64,000 nucleotides of DNA from Bacteroidales bacterium UBA2287 (GCA_002345675.1 DDWL01000038.1:66920-130919), one strand, 5' to 3'. Positions 22,778-31,060 are shown, counted from the stretch's first letter. Translations and numbers: made by a program. The notes: a model not told the origin generated them from the sequence alone.

Positions 22778-23233
22778 ATGAATAGTTCAGACAACAGCGA
22801 AAAAGTAAATGCCATTTCCAATTTATCATCAGATAATTGTAGTAATAAGACAACAATGTTTTATGGCGCACAACCCATCCTGTTTCGTTTTGCGAAGGAA
22901 TTGAGATCTAACCAAACCGAAGCAGAAGAGTTTTTGTGGAAACACTTATCAAATAATCAATTGCAGGGAATTCGTTTTAAACGGCAGCATCCAATTAAAT
23001 ACTTTATAGCTGATTTTTATTGCCACAAAGCAAAGTTAGTTATTGAGGTTGATGGGGGTTATCACAAAATTCCAGAACAATTTGAGTATGATTTGAAAAG
23101 GGATAAGGAACTTGAAGAATTAGGTTTGAAAGTATTGCGTTTTACAAACGAGCAAGTGTTTTTCGATGTCGAAAAAACTATAAACACCATAAAAATTGAA
23201 CTTAATAAACGAATAGGTAATGTCAGTTATTGA
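22778..23233 (+). CDS. DUF559 (Vsr-like, PD-(D/E)XK) endonuclease-domain protein
   Basis: The 151 residues hold a DUF559 domain at about 35-145: RFAKELRSNQTEAEEFLWKHL, then FKRQHPIKYFIADFYCHKAKLVIEVDGGYH with the nuclease core D (ADFYC) and ExD (IEVDG), then LKVLRFTNEQVFFDVEKTI. ATG 22778 is preferred to GTG 22775. It has no obvious role in the efflux operon that surrounds it. It is flanked at 37 and 79 bases by GC-rich palindromes and its last 14 bases overlap the ABC ATPase start. Likely a mobile or selfish nuclease gene; that is inference. Confidence 0.9.
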   Translation: MNSSDNSEKVNAISNLSSDNCSNKTTMFYGAQPILFRFAKELRSNQTEAEEFLWKHLSNNQLQGIRFKRQHPIKYFIADFYCHKAKLVIEVDGGYHKIPEQFEYDLKRDKELEELGLKVLRFTNEQVFFDVEKTINTIKIELNKRIGNVSY

Positions 23234-24197
23234 GTCAAAAAATTTAAGTAAAAATTATTTTTCGGCAAAGTCGGGCAAATTTGCAGGGATAGGTTTAAGG
23301 CTTTCGGGAGACCCTAAGTCCCCTTCAGGGGATTTAGGGGATGGTTTGTGCTTCGAGGTTGATAAGGGTGAAATTTATGGCATTATAGGACCCGATGGGG
23401 CAGGAAAAACAACGCTTTTTCGAATACTTACTACACTTCTTTTACCCGATAGTGGAACTGCAACTGTTGATGGTTTCGATGTTGTTAAGGATTTCAAGAA
23501 AATTCGAAGCAGAGTGGGGTATATGCCCGGGCGGTTTTCGCTTTACCAGGATTTAACTGTTGAAGAGAATTTAAAGGTTTTTGCCAGCATTTTTAATACT
23601 ACTATCGAGGAGAATTACCATCTTATTAAGGATATTTATCAGCATATCGAACCCTTTAAAACTCGAAGGGCTGGGGCTCTTTCGGGAGGGATGAAGCAAA
23701 AATTGGCGTTAAGCTGTGCGCTTATTCACAAGCCATCGGTGCTTTTTCTCGACGAGCCCACAACTGGAGTCGACCCCGTTTCGCGAAAAGAGTTTTGGGA
23801 AATGCTTAAAAAGCTAAAAAGCGAAGGAATCACCATTTTGGTTTCAACACCTTACATGGACGAAGCAAGCCTTTGCGACCGAATTGCGTTAATTCAGAAT
23901 GGAGAGTTTTTAACCATCGATTCGCCTCAGAATATTGTAAATAAGTTCAATAAAATTTTATGGTCGGTGCATAGCAACAACATGTCGAAGCTACTAAACG
24001 ATTTGCGAAGTCATGCTGGAGTTGGTGTTTGCTACGCCTTTGGCGATACACATCATATTACAGTAGTCGACGAGAAATTGACTATTAATACTTTAAGCGA
24101 TTTTTTACAAGAAAAAGACCATAAAGATGTTGTGATTTCGAAAATTGAAGCAACTGTTGAAGACTGCTTTATGGAACTTGCAATTCCAAAAAATTAG
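23220..24197 (+). CDS. ABC transporter ATPase, first half of a YbhF-type pair, with an in-frame palindrome insertion
   Basis: ATPase of an ABC-2 type multidrug exporter, 325 residues. Walker A is GIIGPDGAGKTT (near residue 56), the signature is LSGGMKQKLALS, Walker B is VLFLDEPTTGVDP, and the H-loop equivalent lies in VSTPYMDEASLCDR. Between NLSK (residue 10) and GEIYG there are about 38 residues instead of the about 17 in its partner ATPase; the extra part includes SGDPKSPSGDLGDG, which is encoded by a palindrome at 23312-23339. Reading frame is kept, and the insertion falls in a surface loop, so the protein may still work. Confidence 0.93.
   Translation: MSVIESKNLSKNYFSAKSGKFAGIGLRLSGDPKSPSGDLGDGLCFEVDKGEIYGIIGPDGAGKTTLFRILTTLLLPDSGTATVDGFDVVKDFKKIRSRVGYMPGRFSLYQDLTVEENLKVFASIFNTTIEENYHLIKDIYQHIEPFKTRRAGALSGGMKQKLALSCALIHKPSVLFLDEPTTGVDPVSRKEFWEMLKKLKSEGITILVSTPYMDEASLCDRIALIQNGEFLTIDSPQNIVNKFNKILWSVHSNNMSKLLNDLRSHAGVGVCYAFGDTHHITVVDEKLTINTLSDFLQEKDHKDVVISKIEATVEDCFMELAIPKN
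23312..23339. repeat. GC-rich palindrome in frame inside the ABC ATPase gene
   Basis: CCCTAAGTCCCC (23312-23323), loop TTCA, GGGGATTTAGGG (23328-23339), 11 of 12 pairs. It encodes part of an extra segment not expected in an ABC ATPase. Paired with the palindrome at 22718-22740 across the DUF559 gene. Confidence 0.8.
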
Positions 24198-24225
24198 TGA
24201 AACAAAGATTTTAACAGATTTGTAA

Positions 24226-25017
24226 ATGGAAAAAGAAACCGATATTGAAAATTGCAAAAAGGTGTTACTTGGTGAATTTGAACCAGTTATTTCGGCAAAA
24301 AACTTAACAAAAACCTTTGGTCATTTTACTGCAGTCGACAGTATTTCGTTCGACGTGGCAAAGGGCGAAATATTTGGATTTCTTGGAGCAAATGGAGCTG
24401 GAAAAACCACCGCTATGCGAATGCTTTGTGGCTTGTTAAAGCCAACATCGGGGAAAGGCAAGGTGGCAGGTTACGATATTGAAAAGCAGTCGGAGCAAGT
24501 AAAAAAGAATATTGGGTATATGAGCCAAAAGTTCTCCCTTTCGGAAGATTTAAGGGTTTGGGAAAATATTCGTTTGTATGCAGGAATTTATGGCGTTCAC
24601 GAAAGGGAAATTGCCCCGCGAACCGATGAGCTGCTTAGGCAACTTGGCTTTGAAAGTGAAAAAAACTCGCTGGTAAAATCGTTACCCTTAGGCTGGAAAC
24701 AGAAATTAGCTTTTTCGGTTTCGATTTTTCACAATCCTAAAATTGTTTTTCTCGACGAGCCAACCGGAGGAGTTGACCCAGCCGCTCGACGGCAGTTTTG
24801 GGAGCTGATTTACCAAGCCGCCGATAGAGGAATTACAGTTTTTGTTACCACCCACTACATGGACGAAGCCGAATACTGCAACCGTGTTTGCATTTTGGTC
24901 GATGGTCGAATTGAAGCCATTGACTTGCCTCGAAATTTAAAAGAGCAATTCAATGTAAAAAGTATGGATGAAGTTTTTCAACAGATGGCACGAAAAGCAA
25001 CCCGAAAAGCCGATTAG
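24226..25017 (+). CDS. ABC transporter ATPase, second half of a YbhF-type pair
   Basis: Second nucleotide-binding subunit, 263 residues. Walker A is GFLGANGAGKTT (near residue 58), Walker B is VFLDEPTGGVDPAARR, and the His loop is TTHYMDEAEYC. The signature is LPLGWKQKLAFS instead of LSGGQ, which is a known trait of the C-terminal half of YbhF-like proteins. The two ATPases are separate genes here and fused in E. coli YbhF. Its stop is one base before the ATG of the permease gene. Confidence 0.94.
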   Translation: MEKETDIENCKKVLLGEFEPVISAKNLTKTFGHFTAVDSISFDVAKGEIFGFLGANGAGKTTAMRMLCGLLKPTSGKGKVAGYDIEKQSEQVKKNIGYMSQKFSLSEDLRVWENIRLYAGIYGVHEREIAPRTDELLRQLGFESEKNSLVKSLPLGWKQKLAFSVSIFHNPKIVFLDEPTGGVDPAARRQFWELIYQAADRGITVFVTTHYMDEAEYCNRVCILVDGRIEAIDLPRNLKEQFNVKSMDEVFQQMARKATRKAD

Positions 25018-25018
25018 A

Positions 25019-26125
25019 ATGAGACAATTTATAGTTTTTACCCAAAAGGAGTTTAAACATATTTTCCGCGACCGGTGGACAACACTAATTCTATTGGTGC
25101 TCCCAATTCTTATGATTATTCTTTTCGGTTTTGGAATTAACACCGAGATAAAAAACACCAAATTTGCCGTTTACGACCCATCGCACGATGTTGCCACACA
25201 GGGCATTGTAAATAAACTATTAACAAGCGAGTACTTTACACTAAGTGAGTTTGTTAATACTCCCAATGAAATTGAAAATATTTTTAAGGAAAAGGGCATT
25301 GGGCTTGTAGTTGTTTTTAGCGAGAAATTTTACGAAAACCTTTTACACACGGGCGATGCACAGGTTCAGCTTATTACCGATGGAACAGATCCAAATACAG
25401 CTTCAATTTTAACAGCCTATGCCTCGAATTTAATTTTTTCGTATCAACAAGATTTAATTTCAGCTCAGGACATTCCTTACCAAATTAAACCTGAAATTAA
25501 ATTACTCTACAATCCAACATTGAAAGGGGTTTATAGCACAGTTCCGGGAATTATAGGTGTAATTTTAATACTCATATGTGCTATGATGACCTCCATTTCC
25601 ATTGCTCGAGAAAAAGAACAGGGAACAATGGAAATTCTTCTTGTTTCGCCTATGAAACCAATAGTATTAATACTTGCTAAAGTGGTTCCATTCTTTTGTA
25701 TATCAATTGTTAATTTAGTAACCATCTTGCTGCTATCGGTTTTTGTGCTTGAGGTACCAATAGTTGGAAGCCTTTTTCTTCTAATTCTTGTGTCGCTTTT
25801 ATACATTTTCGTAGCGCTTTCAATTGGCCTTCTAATATCGTCGGTAGTTGATAAACAAATGGTTGCGCTACTTATTTCGGGTATGGCGCTAATGCTTCCC
25901 TTTGTTTACCTCTCGGGAATGATGTTTCCAATTGAAAGTATGCCAATTGTATTGCAATGGATTTCGAATATTATTCCTGCAAAGTGGTTTATAATTGCCA
26001 TGCGCAACATTATGATAAAGGGATTAGGATTTTCTTCGATAGTTAAGGAGGTAGCCATTTTAAGCTTTATGGCGCTGTTTTTTATTATGTTGAGTCTTAA
26101 GAAATTTAAGTTAAGGTTAGAGTAG
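25019..26125 (+). CDS. ABC-2 type permease (YbhS/YbhR-like), first copy
   Basis: Inner-membrane permease, 368 residues. One membrane helix near the N-terminus (TLILLVLPILMIILFGFGI, residues 22-40), a large extracytoplasmic domain (41-175), then five helices with the ABC-2 signature region MTSISIAREKEQGTMEILLVSP and a C-terminal LSGMMFPIESMPIVLQW motif. ATG 25019 is one base after the upstream stop and is preferred to an in-frame ATG at 24968 inside the ATPase gene. Forms the transporter with the second permease. Confidence 0.94.
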   Translation: MRQFIVFTQKEFKHIFRDRWTTLILLVLPILMIILFGFGINTEIKNTKFAVYDPSHDVATQGIVNKLLTSEYFTLSEFVNTPNEIENIFKEKGIGLVVVFSEKFYENLLHTGDAQVQLITDGTDPNTASILTAYASNLIFSYQQDLISAQDIPYQIKPEIKLLYNPTLKGVYSTVPGIIGVILILICAMMTSISIAREKEQGTMEILLVSPMKPIVLILAKVVPFFCISIVNLVTILLLSVFVLEVPIVGSLFLLILVSLLYIFVALSIGLLISSVVDKQMVALLISGMALMLPFVYLSGMMFPIESMPIVLQWISNIIPAKWFIIAMRNIMIKGLGFSSIVKEVAILSFMALFFIMLSLKKFKLRLE

Positions 26126-26167
26126 CATGTGAGTTCGACGTAATTTTAATACAGAGGTTTGATGAAA

Positions 26168-26323
26168 CTGTATCAAAACATACAAACACCTAACCACAAA
26201 GTGCACAAAGGTTTTACACAAAGTTTACAAAGGTTTGTGTGTGTGTGCGTTGACTCTGTGGTTCTTTGTTATTTCTTTGTGGTCTTTGTGGTCTTTGTGG
26301 TTAATTTTTCTTTTTACACAGCC
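26168..26323. repeat. MITE-like inverted-repeat element of CACAAAG words, between the two permease genes
   Basis: The left arm (26191-26233) repeats CACAAAG/TACAAAG words; the right arm (26254-26303) repeats CTTTGTGG. The arms are complementary, starting TAACCACAAAG and ending CTTTGTGGTTA. The outer ends CTGTATCAAAA and ACAGCC match those of the element at 39910-40082. It sits in a 284-base gap inside an otherwise tight operon. A 60-codon frame across it is an artefact of the repeat. Confidence 0.75.
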
Positions 26324-26409
26324 TCATCAAAAATGAAATGAGTGTCATCCTCAGTTTTCAATATTATTCCTTATTTCGAAATGACGTTAATAAGTAAAAA
26401 ATTACTTCA

Positions 26410-27525
26410 ATGTTAAAATACTTACTTGAAAAAGAGTTTAAGCAGTTTTTTAGGAACCGTTTTCTTCCTAAGGTGGTAATTGTAATTCCATTAATGGTTA
26501 CACTTATATTTCCTTTAATTGCCAATTTCGAAATTAAAAACATTAACCTTAGCATTGTCGATAGCGACAAAAGTCCATACTCACAGCAACTTGTGCAAAA
26601 GGCTCAGGCGTCGGGTTATTACCGAATTACGAACATTTCCGAAAATTACGATAATGCCCTAAAAAGCATTGAGTTAGACCAAGCTGATGTGATTTTGGAA
26701 ATTCCAATAAACTTCGAAAAGGATTTGGTAAACGAAAAAGCTGCAGCAGTAATGATTACGGCAAATGCCGTTAGTGGAGTTAAGGGAGGTTTAGGCAGCG
26801 CTTATCTTTCGAGCATTATTAGCGATTTTAACACCAATGTAAGGGTCGAATGGTTGCAAAGCGACAGTAGGTTTGTTGTTCCGCGATTCGAAATTCGTCC
26901 GCTATACTGGTATAACCCAATGCTCGAGTATTACGTTTTTATGATTCCAGCCCTTATGATTATGATTCTGGCCATAATTTGCGGTTTTCTACCAGCTCTT
27001 AATATTGTTGGCGAAAAGGAGAATGGAACCATTGAGCAAATGAACGTTACGCCTGTAAGTAAGTTTAAATTCATTATTTCAAAATTAATTCCGCATTGGG
27101 TGGTTGGTTTTGTATCTCTTACCATTTGCTTCGTAGTAGCTCGCCTTTTTTACAACTTAATTCCTGCTGGCAGCATACTTACAATTTACATTTTAGCCTC
27201 GGTTTTTGTATTAGCATTCTCGGGATTTGGGCTGGTTGTTTCAAACTATGCAAAAACCTTACAGCAGGCAATGTTTATGATGTTTTTCTTTGTGCTAACC
27301 TTTATTTTTATGAGCGGTTTGTACACTCCGGTAGAAAATATGCCCCAATGGGCACAAATTATTAGTCACTTTAGCCCTTTAAAATATATGATTCAGGTTT
27401 TACGGTTAGTGTATTTAAAGGGGAGTGGTTTTACCGAATTATTAACACAATTCTTTGCGCTAAGCGCATTTGCAATTTTCTTTAATGGATGGGCAGTAAT
27501 TAGTTATCGTAAGAGTAGCCAATAA
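26410..27525 (+). CDS. ABC-2 type permease (YbhS/YbhR-like), second copy
   Basis: Partner permease, 371 residues, with the same layout as the first: FLPKVVIVIPLMVTLIFPLIA near the N-terminus, an extracytoplasmic domain to about residue 170, then five helices including ALNIVGEKENGTIEQMNVTPVSKFKFIISK and the MSGLYTPVENMPQWAQ motif. It closes the TetR-TolC-HlyD-ATPase-ATPase-permease-permease operon. It is separated from the first permease by the CACAAAG element, which may reduce or alter its expression. Confidence 0.94.
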   Translation: MLKYLLEKEFKQFFRNRFLPKVVIVIPLMVTLIFPLIANFEIKNINLSIVDSDKSPYSQQLVQKAQASGYYRITNISENYDNALKSIELDQADVILEIPINFEKDLVNEKAAAVMITANAVSGVKGGLGSAYLSSIISDFNTNVRVEWLQSDSRFVVPRFEIRPLYWYNPMLEYYVFMIPALMIMILAIICGFLPALNIVGEKENGTIEQMNVTPVSKFKFIISKLIPHWVVGFVSLTICFVVARLFYNLIPAGSILTIYILASVFVLAFSGFGLVVSNYAKTLQQAMFMMFFFVLTFIFMSGLYTPVENMPQWAQIISHFSPLKYMIQVLRLVYLKGSGFTELLTQFFALSAFAIFFNGWAVISYRKSSQ

Positions 27526-27549
27526 TAGGATTGAATACCTAATTCTATC

Positions 27550-28254
27550 TTACTTTTCGTTTAGCAAATTTGCCAGCGAACATGCAACAACACCCGCAGT
27601 TTCGGTACGAAGGCGTGAAGAGCCCAGTCCTACAACTTTAAAGCCGTTACTTACGGCTTTTTCAACTTCGGAAGGGCTAAAATCGCCCTCGGGACCAATT
27701 AAAAAAAGTGTGCTCTCGCCAGTTTTAATTAAATTTTTTGCGTGAATATTTTGAAAATCGCCACAGTAAGCAATTAGCTTAGTGCTTTCGGTTGCATTTT
27801 GAAGCAACTTATCGATTGACGTAAGCGGATTTAGCTTAGGTAAATATGCCTTAACCGATTGCTTCATGGCGGCTACCATAACCCTTTCGAGACGTTCCTC
27901 GTTTATGTTTTTTCGTTCGGAGTGTTCGCAAAGAATAGGCGTAATTTCATCAATTCCAATTTCGGTGCATTTTTCGAGAAACCACTCAATGCGTTCAATG
28001 TTTTTGGTTGGGGCAATGGCAATGTGCAGCTTAAAACTTCGCTTTCCAAATTCCAGTTCAGTTTTGTTTATGCTAACTGCGCAACGCTTGGCATTGTCGT
28101 CGGAAATTGTGCAATGGTGCAGGCTTCCTTTTCCATCAACGAGTTGAAGTTCGTCGCCTTTAGCCATTCGAAGAACTCGAATGCAGTGCTTCGACTCATC
28201 TTCGGGAAGTGTAACCGAGTTACCAACAATGTCGGGAATATAGAATATTTGCAT
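27550..28254 (-). CDS. rsmE: 16S rRNA m3U1498 methyltransferase
   Basis: SPOUT-class methyltransferase that methylates U1498 of 16S rRNA using S-adenosylmethionine. The 234 residues have an N-terminal PUA-like part (HCIRVLRMAKGDELQLVDGKG, residues 23-45) and the knotted C-terminal domain with LFLIGPEGDFSPSEVEKA and VVGLGSSRLRTETAGVVA, the SAM-binding loops. Length is normal. Convergent with the second permease and divergent from the phosphodiesterase gene. Confidence 0.96.
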   Translation of the reverse strand: MQIFYIPDIVGNSVTLPEDESKHCIRVLRMAKGDELQLVDGKGSLHHCTISDDNAKRCAVSINKTELEFGKRSFKLHIAIAPTKNIERIEWFLEKCTEIGIDEITPILCEHSERKNINEERLERVMVAAMKQSVKAYLPKLNPLTSIDKLLQNATESTKLIAYCGDFQNIHAKNLIKTGESTLFLIGPEGDFSPSEVEKAVSNGFKVVGLGSSRLRTETAGVVACSLANLLNEK

Positions 28255-28255
28255 T

Positions 28256-28279
28256 TACCTTTGTGTTTGTGCAAAGATA
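28256..28279. promoter_or_regulatory. Back-to-back -7 boxes of rsmE and the phosphodiesterase gene
   Basis: TACCTTTG on the plus strand (28256-28263) and TATCTTTG on the minus strand (28279-28272) are both exact TAnnTTTG matches within the 41-base divergent gap. They face each other, so the two transcripts may compete. Confidence 0.45.
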
Positions 28280-28295
28280 ATATTTAGGTTTTAAA

Positions 28296-28802
28296 ATGAA
28301 ACGAATAGGCTTTTTAAGCGATACCCACAGCCATTGGGATGAGAGTTTGTCGACTTTTTTCGAAAGTTGCGACGAAATTTGGCATGCCGGCGATATTGGA
28401 AACCTCGAAACTGCCGATACCATTGCTGCATTTAAGCCTTTAAAGGCTGTGCATGGCAATATCGACGATTTTAAAGTGCGAAGCGTTTACCCAAAAATAC
28501 AAAGGTTCACCAGCGAAGGGGTAAGCGTTCTATTAACTCATATTGGAGGCTATCCGGGAAAGTACGAAGCTGCCATTAGAGCGATAATTGAAGAAGAAAA
28601 TCCAAAACTTTTTATTTGTGGCCATTCGCATATTCTTAAGGTTATTTACGATAAAAAGTACAACCTATTGCATATAAACCCCGGTGCAGCAGGAATTCAG
28701 GGAATGCATAGAGTTCGAACAGCAGTTCGCTTTACAATCGACGGAACGGATATTAAAGACCTTGAGATATTGGAAATTCCGAGAGGGAAGGGGAGGGAGT
28801 GA
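28296..28802 (+). CDS. YfcE/MJ0936-type metallophosphoesterase
   Basis: Binuclear-metal phosphodiesterase, 168 residues. All metal motifs are present: DTH (residues 9-11), GD in WHAGDIGN, GNID in VHGNIDD, the histidine in LLTHIGG, and GHSH in FICGHSHILK. Homologues hydrolyse simple phosphodiesters in vitro; the cellular substrate is unknown. The C-terminal codons (PRGKGRE) run straight into a TATCGG repeat array, so the very end of the protein may have been altered. Confidence 0.93.
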   Translation: MKRIGFLSDTHSHWDESLSTFFESCDEIWHAGDIGNLETADTIAAFKPLKAVHGNIDDFKVRSVYPKIQRFTSEGVSVLLTHIGGYPGKYEAAIRAIIEEENPKLFICGHSHILKVIYDKKYNLLHINPGAAGIQGMHRVRTAVRFTIDGTDIKDLEILEIPRGKGRE

Positions 28803-28940
28803 GCGGTTATCGGTTATCGGTTATCGGATGTAGGTAATTGGTAATCGGTAATCGGTAATCTGTAGGTCTACTGTTAATAACTACGGACTGTAGTCTGCCG
28901 ACTGCCGACTGTAGTCTGCCGACTGCCGACTGTAGACAGC
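28803..28940. repeat. Word array: CGGTTAT heptamers then GACTGCC/GACTGTAGTCTGCC words
   Basis: Starts at the phosphodiesterase stop codon. CGGTTAT repeats three times, then GTAATCG/GTAATCT words to about 28863, then tandem CCGACTG and ACTGTAGTCTG words at 28884-28935. The array ends 7 bases before the stop of the minus-strand DUF4301 gene. The same CGGTTAT array in the same orientation recurs beyond the other end of that gene. Confidence 0.85.
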
Positions 28941-28946
28941 CAACTG

Positions 28947-30482
28947 CTACTGATGTTGCTCTCGCAATAAATCGTTAACCGTTTTTACAGGATTAAAGGT
29001 GATAAGCGGAACTTCTACAAAAATGGTGTTCCAGTCCGACATGGCTCCATTCCAAAGGCCTGGTAGTTCCTGTGCTTTTAGCTGTTTCCCATCCTTGCTC
29101 TTTACTGAAATGAAACCTGTATTGGGGTCAACAAATTTTAGCAAGTCGTACTTTGCACCGTCGGCATCGGTAATACCGCATACCAAATCGACTGGGTTAA
29201 AATGGGTTGCCGTAGCAACAATTTTTTTTGCTTTTGCATCCTTTAAATCAATTTGCGACGACTCGACAATTTGAAGCGAAATTGAACCATCGGAACTTTT
29301 TGCCCAAAAGGGGCCGCCTCCCGGTTCTCCTTCGTTTTTAACCATTCCACAAACCCTAATTGGTCTATTTAACTTGTTAACAAGGTAGGGTAGTAGTGCT
29401 TGTGGATTTTTGGTATTCAACGTTTTTGGAGGAATAATGCAAAGCTCATCAATGGTGAATTGAAGAACTTCCTGTAGAAAATCGGCAGTAAGTTCCTCGT
29501 TTCCTTGTAGTTGACTTAAGTAATCGAAAATTAAGCTCTGATAGCTAATTAGCATGCCGGCAAGTGCTTTTTTGTAAAGCACAGTTTGCGGTTTTAGGTT
29601 GTCGGGAACAACGTTGTCGATATTTTTTATGAAAATAAGCTCAGCATTAAGGTCGTTAAGGTTTTCAATTAGAGCGCCATGACCGCCTGGGCGGAAAACA
29701 AGGCTACCATCGGCGTTACGGAAAGGCTCGTTATTAATACCAACAGCAATGGTGTCGGTCGACTTTTTTTGCTCCGAGTACGAAAGATAAAACTTAACGC
29801 CATGTATTTCTTCGAACATTGGAAGAACTTGAGCGGCTAATGCCTGAAAACCCTGCTTATGCTCGGGCGAAACGGTTAAGTGTAGGTAAACCTTATTTTC
29901 GTGGCAGCGGGCGTACTGCGAACCCTCAACCAAATGCTCCTCCATTGCTGTTCGCGAGCCCTCGGAGTACTTATGAAATTTTATGAGCCCTTTTGGTAGG
30001 TTTCCATAGTTTAATCCCTCGGGGTTAAGTAGTATTTTTACAAGTGTAACAAAATCCTTCGATTCAATTACATCGTCAATATTGAAACCGCTTTTCCACA
30101 TTTCGTCTTTTAACGCTTGGTAAAAAGCAAAACGGTCGATATTCTCAATAAAATAGGCCACCGAGTTAAAACTCTTGTCGATAAAGCAATCGTCACCCTT
30201 AACAGGAAATTCCTCGACAAACTCGAAAAGGTGCTTAAACATTCGTGTTGCTGCGCCCGAAGCGGGTACAAACTTCATACGCGAACCCTCAAAGCCTTTG
30301 TAAATTTCAACTAAATCGTCAACTTCTTCGCACTCAAGGCGAATAATACCACGCCCAACAGTTGCAGGTTCAGAAATTTCGAGGAATGGAAAGCCTTTTC
30401 GGAAGTTTTCAATCTGTTCCTGTACTTTCTTTTCGCTTACTTCCTGAAGTTTAAGCTGCTGAAGGTCCTTTTCGTTAAGCAT
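28947..30482 (-). CDS. DUF4301 family protein (nucleotidyltransferase-like)
   Basis: Cytoplasmic protein of 511 residues matching the Bacteroidota DUF4301 family. Near residue 90 the segment KFVPASGAATRMFKHL resembles the GxGTRM nucleotide-binding loop of sugar nucleotidyltransferases, and RPGGHGALIENLNDLNAELIFIKNIDNV near residue 265 resembles their acceptor site, as in UDP-sugar pyrophosphorylases. No reaction is proven. The gene is flanked on both sides by CGGTTAT/GACT repeat arrays. A minus-strand -7 box TATATTTG lies at 30520-30513. Confidence 0.9.
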   Translation of the reverse strand: MLNEKDLQQLKLQEVSEKKVQEQIENFRKGFPFLEISEPATVGRGIIRLECEEVDDLVEIYKGFEGSRMKFVPASGAATRMFKHLFEFVEEFPVKGDDCFIDKSFNSVAYFIENIDRFAFYQALKDEMWKSGFNIDDVIESKDFVTLVKILLNPEGLNYGNLPKGLIKFHKYSEGSRTAMEEHLVEGSQYARCHENKVYLHLTVSPEHKQGFQALAAQVLPMFEEIHGVKFYLSYSEQKKSTDTIAVGINNEPFRNADGSLVFRPGGHGALIENLNDLNAELIFIKNIDNVVPDNLKPQTVLYKKALAGMLISYQSLIFDYLSQLQGNEELTADFLQEVLQFTIDELCIIPPKTLNTKNPQALLPYLVNKLNRPIRVCGMVKNEGEPGGGPFWAKSSDGSISLQIVESSQIDLKDAKAKKIVATATHFNPVDLVCGITDADGAKYDLLKFVDPNTGFISVKSKDGKQLKAQELPGLWNGAMSDWNTIFVEVPLITFNPVKTVNDLLREQHQ

Positions 30483-30512
30483 GGTTTGTTGGTTTGTGAT
30501 TTTACTAAGCTA

Positions 30513-30520
30513 CAAATATA
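30513..30520 (-). promoter_or_regulatory. -7 box of the DUF4301 gene
   Basis: TATATTTG on the minus strand, an exact TAnnTTTG match, 31 bases before the ATG. Confidence 0.45.
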
Positions 30521-30564
30521 GCAAAGCAAAGGGGAAATTAGGTTATGAATAGTTATTAATGTTA

Positions 30565-30712
30565 AGAGTTGTCTGTTGTCGGTTATCGGTTATCGGTTAT
30601 CGGTTATCAGTTATCGGTTATCAGTTATCAGTTATCAGTTATCGGTTGTTGGTTTTCGGTTCGACCGTGGACTGAAGACTTCCGACTTCGGACTTCGGAC
30701 TTCAATCAATCA
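30565..30712. repeat. Word array: CGGTTAT/CAGTTAT heptamers then GACTTCCGACTTCGG words
   Basis: About 12 heptamers CGGTTAT/CAGTTAT run from 30577 to about 30655, followed by GGACTGAAGACTTCCGACTTCGG words to 30703. The first part repeats the array at 28803, the second that at 2862-2935. A 67-codon frame across it is artefactual. Confidence 0.85.
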
Positions 30713-31060
30713 TTAAACATTCCTATTAAAATGTGGCATTTCGAAGGGGATTTCGAGCGAATATTCAATTAATCCAGCTACTTCGCCATTATTGTACCAA
30801 GGGGTTTGGTAAATAAGTTTTTTAATTCCGCTTTTTTCAATGGTGTAGCAGTTAGTTCCACCTTTGCTCATAAGAACGCCAATTGTTTCCCTCGACTTTT
30901 CGCCATGGCAATCGAATAGGCTTTTACCAATCAGTTCCTTGCCTCCCCATTTTTCGAAAGTTCGGCTTGCCTTTTCGTTCATGTAGATAATTATGCCATT
31001 TTTGTCGCAAACCGTAATTGCGCAGTTAATATCCTTAAACCAATCGGTTGAATTGCTCAT
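30713..31060 (-). CDS. Small single-PAS-domain protein
   Basis: The 115 residues form one PAS domain: CAITVCDKNGIIIYMNEKASRTFEKWGGKELIGKSLFDCHGE, then ETIGVLMSKGGTNCYTIEKSG and YQTPWYNNGEVAGLIEYSLEI. No output domain is attached. A longer reading from 31114 exists, but a minus-strand promoter (TACTTTTG at 31119-31112, TTTG at 31140-31137) places transcription start inside that extension, so ATG 31060 is chosen. A sensor or binding role is inferred; the ligand is unknown. Confidence 0.82.
   Translation of the reverse strand: MSNSTDWFKDINCAITVCDKNGIIIYMNEKASRTFEKWGGKELIGKSLFDCHGEKSRETIGVLMSKGGTNCYTIEKSGIKKLIYQTPWYNNGEVAGLIEYSLEIPFEMPHFNRNV

Noticed and set aside
24664..24730. Loss of the ABC signature in the second ATPase as a broken gene
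   Set aside because: LPLGWKQ in place of LSGGQ is normal for the second half of YbhF-type pairs, and all other motifs are intact.
24968..25018. Earlier in-frame ATG for the first permease
   Set aside because: It would overlap the ATPase gene by 50 bases; ATG 25019 is one base after the ATPase stop and gives the usual permease N-terminus.
26159..26341. 60-codon frame between the two permease genes
   Set aside because: It lies wholly in the CACAAAG inverted-repeat element; the protein is repeats of VFVVFVV type without family likeness.
28803..28940. Word arrays read as a CRISPR array
   Set aside because: Units are 7-14 bases with no spacers of 25-40 bases, and no cas gene is in the window.
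30569..30772. 67-codon frame rich in VIGYQLSV
   Set aside because: It is a direct translation of the CGGTTAT/CAGTTAT word array.
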